Source: Chrysemys picta bellii (taxonomy: Eukaryota; Chordata; Testudines; Emydidae). Taken from it: a stretch of 64,000 bases of DNA. Under the pieces are notes generated by a model that searched no databases, was not told the origin of the DNA, and saw only the letters and a list, made by a program, of their open reading frames with translations. Position 1 is the stretch's first letter, and each line of letters begins with the position of its first letter. The translations under genes were made by a program, and so were the position numbers. Positions 10,288 through 20,825 of this stretch are shown here, piece after piece. The stretch spans positions 65,981,468-66,045,467 of the forward strand of contig NC_088796.1 of NCBI RefSeq assembly GCF_011386835.1, written 5' to 3'.

Positions 10288-10734
10288 AAAATAGCATTTC
10301 CTTTTTAAAAAAACTGCTTACAGATATTGGTCCAATGTCTGTGGTCATTTATACCAATGTAACCTCATTAAAGTTAATAGGGTCATATGAGTCTAAGTGA
10401 GAGCATATGAAGTGGCAAATAACTCAGCACCGGATTTTTGCACATTCCTGCCCTTATCTTTTTCTTCCCCTCCTCTAATTAGGACAAGCGGTGCAAGTGG
10501 TGGTGATCTAAAATAATACAAAAATAATGTGTTCATCATTCTTTGGGTTTCTGTTCTAGTTGTATCATTACTGAATGGCTTTATACTCACTACATGGGTT
10601 ACAACAGGCAACAGCCACCTAACTGGAAACTTACTACCCTGTGTGCAGAGTACATTCTTTACAAACACCAATGGCTGTAACTACAGTCTATTTATAAAGC
10701 TATAGCTTCAATTGTTCCAGAGCATATCTTCCAA

Positions 10735-10885
10735 CTGGGTCCAGGTTTTTAAAGGTATTTAGGGACCTAGTACATTTTTTAAAGGCACCTAGGTGTATAA
10801 ATCTCATTAAAGTTAATGGATGTTAGGTTCCTGAGCACTTTTGAAAATTTAATTAGGCATTTATCGGAATCTTTATCTGGCCCCA
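10735..10885. repeat. Dispersed palindromic repeat relic
   Basis: Starts with the motif CCAGGTTTTTAAAGGTATTT and ends around GGCATTTATCGGAATCTTTATCTGGCCC. The halves are roughly complementary (AGGTATTTAGG / ATTAGGCATTT; GGCACCTAGGTG centre). It resembles a palindromic repeat common in turtle and bird DNA. Recognition is from memory and the copy is degraded. Confidence 0.5.
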
Positions 10886-12995
10886 GGTCTCTTTCTGGTT
10901 AACTCCTTGGAACTGTGGTCCCTTACTGCCTCACTGACAGAACTACCTAGAGCAGTGACTGACTATCACACATCTCCAGGCATCAGTTTTCTTACATTCA
11001 GTAGTGGTAAGTAAACTGTACATTAGGAAAGAAGTGCTGGTAAAGTATTGCCAGTTGAGAGGATCTATCTGTGGAATGAACTTTCAGAGGAGTTCAGGTC
11101 AATTCAGTTTGATCCTCTTTAGAGATCGCTACTAAATGTATTTGATAACACTTCTCCAATATAACCCAAATGACAATCACATCATCCACTCCGGATGCCC
11201 TCCTACCATCTCCTCATAAAAAATAAAATCAACCTCTTGAAGTTAAGTATGTATGTAAGAGCACCTCTGCCTGGCCAGAGGTCACTCTGAGGTACCCTGC
11301 CACAGTCTCTACTGCTTCAGGGGCTTCTTAAACTCCACATACTCAATCCAAGGGTAATTTAAACACTGCCATCTGGGTCAAATTTATTCAGTCCTTTGGG
11401 TACACACTGGCCCTCCAGGCCCTGACCCCAGTTCAGTGTTTCTCTCTCTCCTTGGAAGGGAGTTCCCAGTCCTCCTTCTCAGAGCTGAATCCCAATTCAG
11501 TCAAACACCCAGACTTTGGTTGGCTGGAGCTCAGTCTTCCGGCTCTGTCTTCCAATTCCCATGGTCACAGGTCCTTTCGTTATTCCATGGTCTTTGCCAT
11601 ATCTTCCTCTCTCCTGCAGCTTCCTGCTGTTCTTATAAGGGATGCCCCTCCTCCATTACCTGGCCTTGATTTCCTTCACTTATGGAGATGAGTTAAACTT
11701 ATCACAGCCCATCTCTCCTTAGGGGGCCAATCACAGTGTGAGAATGTGCATAAGTGTTTTTAGGATCAAGTCCTTTAAATTAGCCAATAAATCAGAGCAA
11801 TTGTAAAGCTTGTTTCTGAACTCCCATACTCTCAGCCAAATCCCAGAACCCTGGTGAATAAATGACTGTTGCAGCATGTCAAGCAGGTTATCAAGTTCAG
11901 GCTATTTTGGACCAAGAGGAAAGCAAAATTGGACTAGATTGATTACAAAGTTCAGAGACATCCTGACATGGCCCCTTCTCTTACCATAACTGCACTTTAA
12001 TTACAAATGGAAAATCATGTTTTCATAACATAGAGATTTCTCTATAGGAAAAATGTACTCTGGCCCTGATTCAGAAAGGTACATAACCACATGTATAATT
12101 TGAATCATGGGAGCAGTTCCACTAAAGAGAAATACCCCAGTACTGTGAAAGATGGGTATTTTCTTTATTCTTTTATGCTGTCCAAACTCATCAAGTTTGT
12201 GTCACTGAAAGATTTAACTGGTTTAGTACACTGTTAGATTAGGTATGTCTTTAAAGCAGGCTGTAATCCAAGGGCTCATTAAATGCATTTTTCATATTAT
12301 AACAATTAAAATACTATAGGAATGTATATTTGTATCATCATTTAATTTTAATTTTAAAAAATATATATTTAATGTTAATATAAATACTACACTGTTGGTT
12401 TAGAAAATGAAGATTGCCTCGAGTTGTTTGTTCTTTACAATAAAGTGTGTGGGGGTCACTCTTCAGGGGTAATTGATAGGTGGACCATGGGTCAAATCCA
12501 GACTATCAGATGGTTTTGAATGGACTGCGAAATCTTTTTATTTATGTATTATTGTCATTTTTGTTATTATTTTATATTATTTTCTATGGAGTCAGGACCT
12601 TGACTATACCATGACCAAGAAATTTGGACCTTGACAAAAAATAATTGATTACCCCTGCTTTAAGTTGTTCTTGTTCCCTTATAGTGATACATGACACAAC
12701 TTTTGTTAGCAATCTTTCTTAGATCTTTTACTGAAATCAGGATGGGACTTTGGCCAACAAGAATTTAACTTAGCATTTCCCATTAGGGAATATGCCTGAG
12801 TTTTGATCTATTCATAATCACTTTAATATGTAAACCAATGATTTCCGTCTTTAACAGTTTGGCAAGAAAGATTAGGCAGACTCATTTAGGGAATATTATC
12901 CTTTCAAGAATGCACACTAGCTCCAAGTCATTAAATTTTCAAGCTAGTTATCCCTCTCCAATGCAATATTTTAAGTATTCCTTTATGTTTAAACA
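10886..12995. other. DNA without recognisable gene; CT-rich block at 11.28-11.72 kb
   Basis: Mostly AT-rich unique sequence. The part from 11280 to 11720 is richer in C and T, with short open frames on the plus strand that lack recognisable features. It could be a decayed LTR, but I find no TG...CA ends or target duplication. Confidence 0.45.
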
Positions 12996-13003
12996 TTTTA
13001 TAT
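12996..13003. repeat. 8-bp target duplication of hAT MITE (left)
   Basis: TTTTATAT, repeated exactly at 13338-13345. An 8-bp duplication is diagnostic of hAT-class insertion. Confidence 0.9.
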
Positions 13004-13337
13004 CAGGGGTCGGCAATGTTTGGCACGCGGCTCACCAGGGTAAGCACCCTAGCGGGCCGGGACAGTTTATTTACCTGCTGACGTGGCAGGTTCGGCCGAT
13101 CACCATCCCCACTGGCCGCGGTTCACTGTCCCGGGCCAATGGGGGCGGCGGGAAGCGGCGCGGGCGAGGGATGTGCTTGCCACGGCTTCCCGTCGCCCCC
13201 ATTAGCCCGGGACGGTGAACCGCGGCCAGTGGGGGCGGCGATCAGCTGAACCTGCCGCGTCAGCAGGTAAATAAACTGGCCCAGCCTGCTAGGTTGCTTA
13301 CCCTGGCGAGCCACGTGCCAAACATTGCCGACCCTTG
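13004..13337. mobile_element. hAT non-autonomous element (MITE), 334 bp, GC-rich
   Basis: The left end CAGGGGTCGGCAATGTTTGG matches the reverse complement of the right end (..CCAAACATTGCCGACCCTTG) with one mismatch, and inverted symmetry continues inward almost to the centre, so the element is nearly one large palindrome. An exact 8-bp TTTTATAT duplication flanks it. It is strikingly GC- and CpG-rich within AT-rich surroundings. The open frames at 12838-13218 and 13123-13314 arise from this GC-rich palindrome and are not genes. CAGGGGT termini plus the 8-bp duplication identify hAT. Confidence 0.92.
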
Positions 13338-13345
13338 TTTTATAT

Positions 13346-14040
13346 TGTACAGAGGACTAAACCCATGGAACTATAAAACAAATATAAAAAAATAAGAAAG
13401 TGGTCCTTTAATATATGAAGTTTGGGAAAGTTTGTATTTGAGTAGAGGTTGAGTAGAAATCACTTGAGAGATATTTAAAAAGTGATAATCTGTTACTGTA
13501 TATAAAAATACAGTACTATTGTACTATTAATACATCAATATGTAATAATATTGAGCATTGCTAATAGCAGCCAGAAACGAGACACCAACAAGTGGAGATC
13601 AATCTCCTTTAAAAGCTATTCAAAACTATTCAGATCACCTGCTGCAACTATAATTTCAAAAGAGAAAGAAATTCTGCCTGGAGTTCTAATACAGGATTTG
13701 ATTCTGCTCTCATTGAATTTAGTGGCAAAGGATCCATTGAGTCAAATTGAATGTCTATGGATGCGAATATATTTCCTAAAATCCTATTACTATAATTTTG
13801 TTATTTACTTTATACAATCATTCAGTTAATAAAAGTAAATCAAGTGCTGAAAGTGCTTATTATGTTAAAATAGCTATATCTTGTCAATTCTAACCAAAAT
13901 GTTCTCAGTGGATCCTTAAGAAATTTCCAAAAGTATCCTGTTCTCTCACTACTCAATAAAACACAAAAACAATTTAGCATGATAGTGGGTAACAATTGTT
14001 CAGACAAAAACCAATTTTCATTCGAAAGTATATAAACACT
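13346..14040. other. AT-rich DNA without recognisable gene
   Basis: No supported feature. Confidence 0.55.
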
Positions 14041-14051
14041 TGGGATGAAAT

Positions 14052-14105
14052 TCTAGCCCCATTGAAGTCAATGGCAAAATTCCCATTGACTTCAATAGGT
14101 CAGGG
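14052..14105. repeat. Small inverted repeat (dispersed family)
   Basis: CCCATTGAAGTCAATGG followed by CCCATTGACTTCAAT forms an inverted pair. Related CCATTGACTTCA-type units occur at 39479-39500 and, degraded, at 34930-35025. It appears to be a widespread sauropsid repeat core. Confidence 0.55.
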
Positions 14106-14704
14106 ATTTTACATATGAAGTCTTAAAGCTGGGTTGCGGCTCTTGCTGCCATAGGGGGAGTGTGGAGCTATATTTCTCCAGTGGCACTTGCTGGAGTCAC
14201 TCCACTTCTAGTGCTGATGCAGTCAATATTCCCCCATGGACATGTGACTCTTACACTTTCTTTTCTGGAGGTGCATCCAAGATCTGACAAGCAGTCCATC
14301 CAGTAACTGCAGGCCATACCCCTTCGGCCATACCCCTTTTGGGGGATGCAATATCTCAGTCCACACTAACACATCAATTTTTGACTCGGGGAGTGCTAGT
14401 GTCAGCATTCTCCCTAAAACTTTTCCCCACTCTTCAGCCCCCAAGATGGGGCAGAAAAAAATTAATCCTGAGAATAATCACTGTCTTCAAGAGTTAAAGT
14501 AAAGGGAGAGTAGCAGAGGTCCCCTCCCTCAGCTTTTCAGTTTTTAGCAGAGGGAATGCTCCCCTTGCCTTTCTCTCTCTCTCCATGTTGGATGAACATT
14601 ACTCACCTAGAATTCCCTGTTTTCCATGGCTGGTGAGTGAGGATTTATTATGCAGGAGAATCTGAAGCGAGTAGACAATGCTTGACTGAGGCACTTCTGG
14701 GCTC

Positions 14705-15012
14705 CAAGACCCAGATCCTCAAAAGTACTTAGGCTCCTATCTTCCATTGATTTCAGTGGAAGTGAGGAACCTAAATATCTTTGACAATATGGACCCAAAA
14801 TGTCCCAGTAATAAGTGGAGCAGCAGCAGCTTCTAATGGGAACATAAGACCTACCTGTCCCCTATCCACCTTTTCCTTTTTAAGACTCCTATCCTGCAAA
14901 GCATTTAAGCATGTGCTTCCCTTTATGCACACAAATAGTTCTGTTGAGTCAATGGGACAATTTGCATATTAAAATTAAGTGCATGCTTAAGTGCTTTGTT
15001 GGATAGAGGCCT
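14705..15012. repeat. Two adjacent palindromic repeat relics
   Basis: 14705-14795 runs from CCAGATCCTCAAAAGTACTT to CTTTGACAATATGGACCC, with an internal CCATTGATTTCAGTGG inverted core. 14885-15012 runs from ACTCCTATCCTGCAAAGCAT to GCTTAAGTGCTTTGTTGGAT, with ends that are inverted copies (CCTGCAAAGCATTTAAGCAT / GTGCATGCTTAAGTGCTTTG). Both look like fold-back dispersed repeats. Confidence 0.55.
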
Positions 15013-16060
15013 GAAAGAAGATCGGTCTCCTGGCCATCCTAGCCATGGCAACAGGAGAAGAAGGAGACCTGCTATTAGGATAGAGGAGGTTGACCAATGA
15101 TTAATACAAACCAGATTTTTTATGAAAACTCTACCTTTAGAAATGTTTTAAAATTCTAAATGTCAATAAATTGCACTGGGTATTTCCATATTTTCTGAGG
15201 ATGCTCTGGATGGCTAATTTTATTTGTTATTATATCAATATGAATCCTCCATCTTGGTCAGGTGTAGGTGAAAGCATCTATAGAAATGCGGTGGGAAGTG
15301 TTAACAGCAGCATATGCAGAGCTGCACAGAAGAAGCTATTTACAGTGCACAACATGAAACAGTTTTATTAGTCCTATATAACCCAGGAACAAGGCTGCAT
15401 GTTCTTGAGCATGATCTACTGGCACCCTATCTATCAACTAATTTTTTTGCGTATTATGCATGTACCTCTTTTGCTGAGCACTCTGGTAACAGGAAGCACC
15501 AGAAACGCGCCTCTCCTGACCTCTGCATGCACATATGTGCACATTTGTTTGTCTGAACAGGGGCCTGCTTTGGAACATGAATTCCTTTTAGACACATTTT
15601 TTTCTCTTGACCCTATCTCCAACCCTTCACCACAAATGATGAAAAACAACATCAATATATGACCTTGAGAGCTGTGATGACAGCCACCAAAATGGATTTG
15701 TTTTTATTCAGATAGGATATAATATGTACAGAGAGAAGAAAAATTCCATTGCTTACTATAAATTATCAATTTGTCAGCACATACAACAGGTGTGTTTTCT
15801 GACTAATGTCTCAGACCCTCGCCCAGCTATTTTAATGTATTCAGTGGGAGTTTAAGATTTCATGTCTGTTCTCTGTAAAGTTATAAAGCACCATATATCA
15901 TATATTCCTACCTACCTTTGATATGCCTACATACCAGTCTTAAGGAGCCATTTGGTAGGTAACTCTATGAAGCAGAGGGGTCTTCTTTTGTATTTCCCTC
16001 CAAAACATATGTTCAATGTAGAAAACTTAGTTTTTCCGTTCACTTGAAGATCTTAGTATG
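15013..16060. other. AT-rich DNA without recognisable gene
   Basis: Short open frames at 15171-15662 lack recognisable protein features. Confidence 0.5.
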
Positions 16061-16062
16061 CA

Positions 16063-16165
16063 GTATTTTTGTAGCCATGTAGGTCCCAGGATATTATAGA
16101 GACAAGGTGGGTGAGGTAATATCTTTTATTGGACCAACTTCTGTTGATGACAGAACCAGTCTCTT
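16063..16165 (+). mobile_element. Dispersed tail repeat, possibly PLE-related
   Basis: Contains GACAAGGTGGGTGAGGTAAT and CTTTTATTGGACCAACTTCT. A second copy is at 54395-54480 (GGACCAACTTCTCTTGGTGA). It recalls a common turtle repeat whose complete copies go on to an AAGCTTTCGAG-type stretch similar to the PLE tail in this window. A PLE origin is an inference. Confidence 0.55.
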
Positions 16166-18485
16166 CTGTACAATACTGTGTCCTATTGCTCATTTACAGA
16201 GAAATTGAGACAGAAAAGTCAACACTTGAGAATGAATATAATATGGATTAGCTAGCTCCAATTTAAAATGGAAAAATGACTGTGTAATGGATATATATAA
16301 AATAATAGCTCAGAATAACCTCTTATAACATATGTGTCATTTTTTCCTCAAATGAGGCAAAGAACTGTGGTTTAGACCACAGTAGATTTTCCCTTTGGGT
16401 CTATTTTTAAGGCATTATGTTTCCCTAATTCCTACTAGTTCAGTCCAATCGCAGAAGGGTGTGTGTGTATAATGGATACATACAAATATTACATTATGAG
16501 CACTCTAGAAATAGATTTGTTTGTCAGATTAATTGGTATGTGTTAGAATGTATATTGCCCAACAGTTTGTCTAATCTATATAAATCCTTTTCTTGTGCTT
16601 CATTTGGTTTATTTACATAGTATGAGTAAGTACAAATTAGTTTACACAAGATATTTAAATCTGCTTATCTATTTATAAAATTTTCCCTTTTCTAAAATCA
16701 AGAAAACAGCCATTTCAGGTTATGTTTCAAAATGTTTGTCTTTTGTAGAAATATAATTATTCATGCGTTAACCAGATGTGCTCGTATTCCCAAACCTGCA
16801 AATCACTAATTTGATAATGACCGCATTTCATTTAGAGACCGTAATCTAGAAATAAAATCTAGATTTTATCCTGTTCACTCTTCACAAATCAAAACTGCTC
16901 TCTTATATAAAGTTATCAGGATGAGAGAGCCTGGTGGGATGTGAGACTTTGCAAGGCCTCAAACTATTTGGGGGATATCTAAAACTAGTTTGACTTCTCA
17001 GAGATTCTTTTCCTGTAATTTAAATTAATATTTATGATGGGTGTTTGTTTATAGTTCAAGGAAAGACACTTTTTTTTATCAGGGCTAAAATATTCCCAGG
17101 AATGGATGTTCTCTATATTCTACATCTACAATATTTACTGTATTTTTGCATTAGACTATTTCTCTCCCCTTCTCTGATTTTCCTTTTCTTGCAATCTTTC
17201 TCTGTATGCTTTATTTTTGAATCTGTCCACTCTCTTCTTCATAATTTACCATACTATTCCTTCCCCCATGGAATTATTACTCTATTCCAGCCCTGCTCCT
17301 TTTCACAGTGGAATGCAATTTAAAAAACATTCAAACTGGAGCCAAACTTTACCAGCCACAACATTCTAATGGGTTTAAAATTAGGCAAAGTGCATTTGTC
17401 CATCTCTAATTGTTATAGCTGTTATATACTGAGAAATGAAAATTAAAAGGCTTACTTTTGTTGCACTGATGCTATCTCATCTCATTGTGGACGATGAACT
17501 ACTCAGAACATTTCTGAGACAAGATTTTTCTGTCATTAACATGTCATTAACTTGATTCCTACATATCCTTTACCACTAAGCTCATTCTTTTATCCTTATA
17601 ATACAGGCAACATAAAAGTTTTCTGTAGATTTCTATATTCCACTCCTGTGCTATGCAGAAGAAATAATGGAACATCAAATATATGAGGTATGAGGATACA
17701 ATTTTGGTTGGCCTGCACATTATTACTATTATGCATTTTAGTATTTCCCATGTAGTTATAAAGTACCTTTTAAAGAACCAAAGAACCCCAGAGTATTTTA
17801 CAAATTATATATTATACATTACAAGAATAACCTTACTCCTACTACCCACTGAAATGCATCTACCTGTAAACATGAAGATAATGGAAGTACGCAGTGCACA
17901 ATAGCACTACTACAGTTTAAGAAGGTATATTGTAAGTCGGCAAACTGGAATATAGTCAGGATACTGGAGTTAACACCCGTATTCTAACAAAAAATGTCAA
18001 GGACTCTAATGGCTACCATGACAAACCTGCAAGATGCATATGTTTGCTATATAGGGAAATATCAAGTCTTAAGAGAGATCTCATGTCCTCATAAAATCTT
18101 GTAATGGGGTAGCACTTCATTAGCAGATTCAGGTGTACAAGGAATGCAGGATCTGGTCCCATGTGTCCATATGTCAAAGATTCACTGCCACACAGGCCAA
18201 TTAACCTACCAGTCTGCACCTAGACACTGGTGCAGGAAATACTGCAAGTGATTCAACTACATTTCAGAGATGGAAAATCCAGCTGAATGTAGGAAAGCCT
18301 TCAGTGGAGTACTGTAGCAGAAGCAAGATACAACTTCCTGAGAGTTAAGCCATACAGCACATTCTGAAATAGCAAGTGCTGATAGCATTCCCAGAAGAAC
18401 ACATTTACACAAACTTCTGAAATATTTTCAAAGCAGGAGAAAAATAAATAAAAAGTGAAGCATGAGCAGAGCAGGTTTCCTGTAT
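16166..18485. other. AT-rich DNA without recognisable gene
   Basis: Long repeat-poor stretch. Short frames such as 17045-17323 show only hydrophobic low-complexity translation. No gene or RNA supported. Confidence 0.5.
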
Positions 18486-18489
18486 TAAA

Positions 18490-18715
18490 CCCCACAATAG
18501 CCCATGTTCAATTCCCAGCTCCCCCATAGACTTCTTGTGTGATCTTGGACAAGTCTGCTCCTCCGTGATTCTGTTCTCCATTGGTAAAATGGGGTTAATA
18601 GTTGTGGTACTGGCGAATGTGCTTTTAAGGACTGAACTTCCCAGACAAAGGGTGTGGGCACAGTGCTGTGAAGCTCTTTTTGTTATGCACCTCAAGTTGG
18701 AACTGGACATAGAAT
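18490..18715 (+). mobile_element. MIR-type SINE
   Basis: Shows GTTCAATTCCCAGCTCC (region of the pol III B box), then TGATCTTGGACAAGTC and CATTGGTAAAATGGGGTTAA, the order and wording of a MIR/CORE SINE in plus orientation. The copy is old and diverged. Confidence 0.7.
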
Positions 18716-19770
18716 AAATCGGATTTCTTTAAAGCACTTAAACACTGTGTAATCACTAAATACCACATGATATCAGAAGTAAAAAGAAATTAAGAAAATA
18801 CCCTGAGTGTAAGAATGGAGCACCAGAGATTAAACTCTCTGGAAATGTGAAAAATAACAGGAGGAAGTTCAAAGAAGCTGTGTATCTGCAAGCAATGGGT
18901 GCCAGTAAAAAAGAAAACAGTCAGAAGGTAGCCTTATTTTTGACAGTGGCTGATTCTGAAGCACTTTGTTTGTTTAATAGTTTTCAGTTAACTCAGGCAG
19001 AGGTAACTAAATATGAAACTGTATTAAGAAATTTGAGGAGTACAGCACTTCACAAAAAAATGAGATATATGGAAGATAAGAGTACAAAAGAACGGTGAAA
19101 TTATAGAGGCATTTATGATTAAAGCTAGGCAAAACTTTTTGGCTGAACTTTCCCCTCCCACCCCTCCACCCCCCTCAAAAATACAGATTCGGGTCATCCA
19201 AAACCTTTCATGAACTTGTGTGTATTTTGGGAAATTGTTTTAGCTGAAACAAAAAGAAAAAAACTTTTTGGAAATATTGAAACAAATCATTTTGACATAA
19301 TCAAAATGAATCATTTCAATAAAGGTAAAGCTAAGCAAACAAACATGCAAGTTCTGTGTAATGGAAATAATGTAGTTGGGAAAGAAGTTAACACAAAAAA
19401 TGTATGGCTAGACCACAGTAAATCTTAATGAAGAGTGTGAGAAATTGAAGGAGTTAATTAAGGAGGACCTAGTCCTGAAATACTATGACAGTGAATGAAA
19501 AACTAAATTGTCCAAGGATGAAACTTAAAACAGTATGGTCAAAAGTGGAGACCAGTAGTTTATGTATCATGGGCTCTGTGTTAATTAATTTTGATTGAAT
19601 AAGTGGGCCCCAAAGTCAAAGGTATAAACATGTCTTTGTTGCTGTACAACATTAATGGTTTTAAACAAGGTTCAGGGTTTTTGAATACAGAGACCTCAGT
19701 CTGCTTAGTAGCATGGCAATCACACCATTAAACATTGTTTTAACCTTTTTTTAAAAATACAGAAAGGGGG
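18716..19770. other. AT-rich DNA without recognisable gene
   Basis: The C-rich run near 19146-19180 and A/T-rich stretches to 19330 may be an old fold-back repeat. No gene supported. Confidence 0.45.
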
Positions 19771-20672
19771 TGTCAAGGCTGCTTCCCCACTTTGAACTTT
19801 AGGGTACAAATGTGGGGGCCTGCATGAAGACTTCTAAGCTTAATTACCAGCTTAGATCTGGTCCACTGCCACCATTCCCCAAATGGATTCCCTTCCCTGG
19901 GAAGCCTTGAGAAACCTTTCACCAATTCCCTGGTGAATACAGATCCAAACCCCTTGGATCTTAAAACAAGGAGAAATTAACCATTCCCCTCCTTCCTCCC
20001 ACCAACTCCTGGTGAATACAGTTCCAACCCCCCTGGGATCTTAAAACAAGGAGAAATTAACCATCCCCCCTTCTTTCTCCCACCAACTCCTGGTGAATAC
20101 AATTCCAACCCCCTTGGATCTAAAACAAGGAAAAATCAACCAGGTTCTTAAAAAGAAGGTTTTTAATTAAAGAAAAAGGTAAAAAATCATCTCTGTAAAA
20201 TCAGTATGGAAAATAACTTTACAGGGTAATCAAACTTAAAGAGCTCAGAGGACCTCCCTCTAGCCTCAGGTTCAAAGTATAGCAAACAAAGATAAACACT
20301 CTAGTAAAAGGTACTTTTACAAGTTGAGAAAACAAAGAGAAACTAACACGCCTTGCCTGGCTGTTTACATACAAGTTTGAAATATGAGAGACTTGTTCAG
20401 AAAGATTTGGAGAACCTGGATTGATGTCTGGTCCCTCTCAGTCCCAAGAGCGAACAACTCCCAAACAAAGAGCACAAACAAAACCCCCCACCCCCCTCCC
20501 CAAGATTTGAAAGTATCTTGTCCCCTTATTGGTCCTTTGGGTCAGATGCCAGCCAGGTTACCTGAGCTTCTTAACCCTTTACAGGGAAAAGGATTTTGGA
20601 GTCTCTGGCCAGGAGGGATTTTATAGTACTGTACACAGGACAGCTGTTACCCTTCCCTTTATAGTTATGACA
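19771..20672 (-). repeat. 3' LTR, 902 bp (with three tandem units)
   Basis: On the plus strand it begins TGTCAAGGCT and ends AGTTATGACA. It contains about three copies of a ~79-bp unit (CTGGTGAATACAG.TCCAA ... CTTAAAACAAGGAGAAATTA) from about 19930 to 20140, where the partner LTR has two. This explains most of the 81-bp length difference. Confidence 0.93.
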
Positions 20673-20684
20673 CGCCCCCCAAAT
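20673..20684 (-). promoter_or_regulatory. Polypurine tract of the Gypsy element
   Basis: On the minus strand ATTTGGGGGGCG lies directly against the 3' LTR, the expected place for priming plus-strand DNA synthesis. Confidence 0.8.
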
Positions 20685-20825
20685 CACAGATAGTGTTGGA
20701 CAGCCGGTTCCACACTGGCTGTGATTTCTTCCTGGAGCTCTAGGAGAAAACAGACACATGCACCTTTAGACATACTACTGATTATATAAAAACTAACAAT
20801 ATGTTCCATATTCCAAGAACAATTT

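Noticed and set aside
11436..11691. Overlapping plus-strand frames near 11.5 kb as a gene
   Set aside because: No domain, start context or splice structure; the region is CT-rich and may be a decayed LTR, which I could not bound.
13008..13314. Gly/Arg-rich open frames near 13.1 kb
   Set aside because: They lie within the GC-rich hAT palindrome and appear on both strands because of its symmetry.
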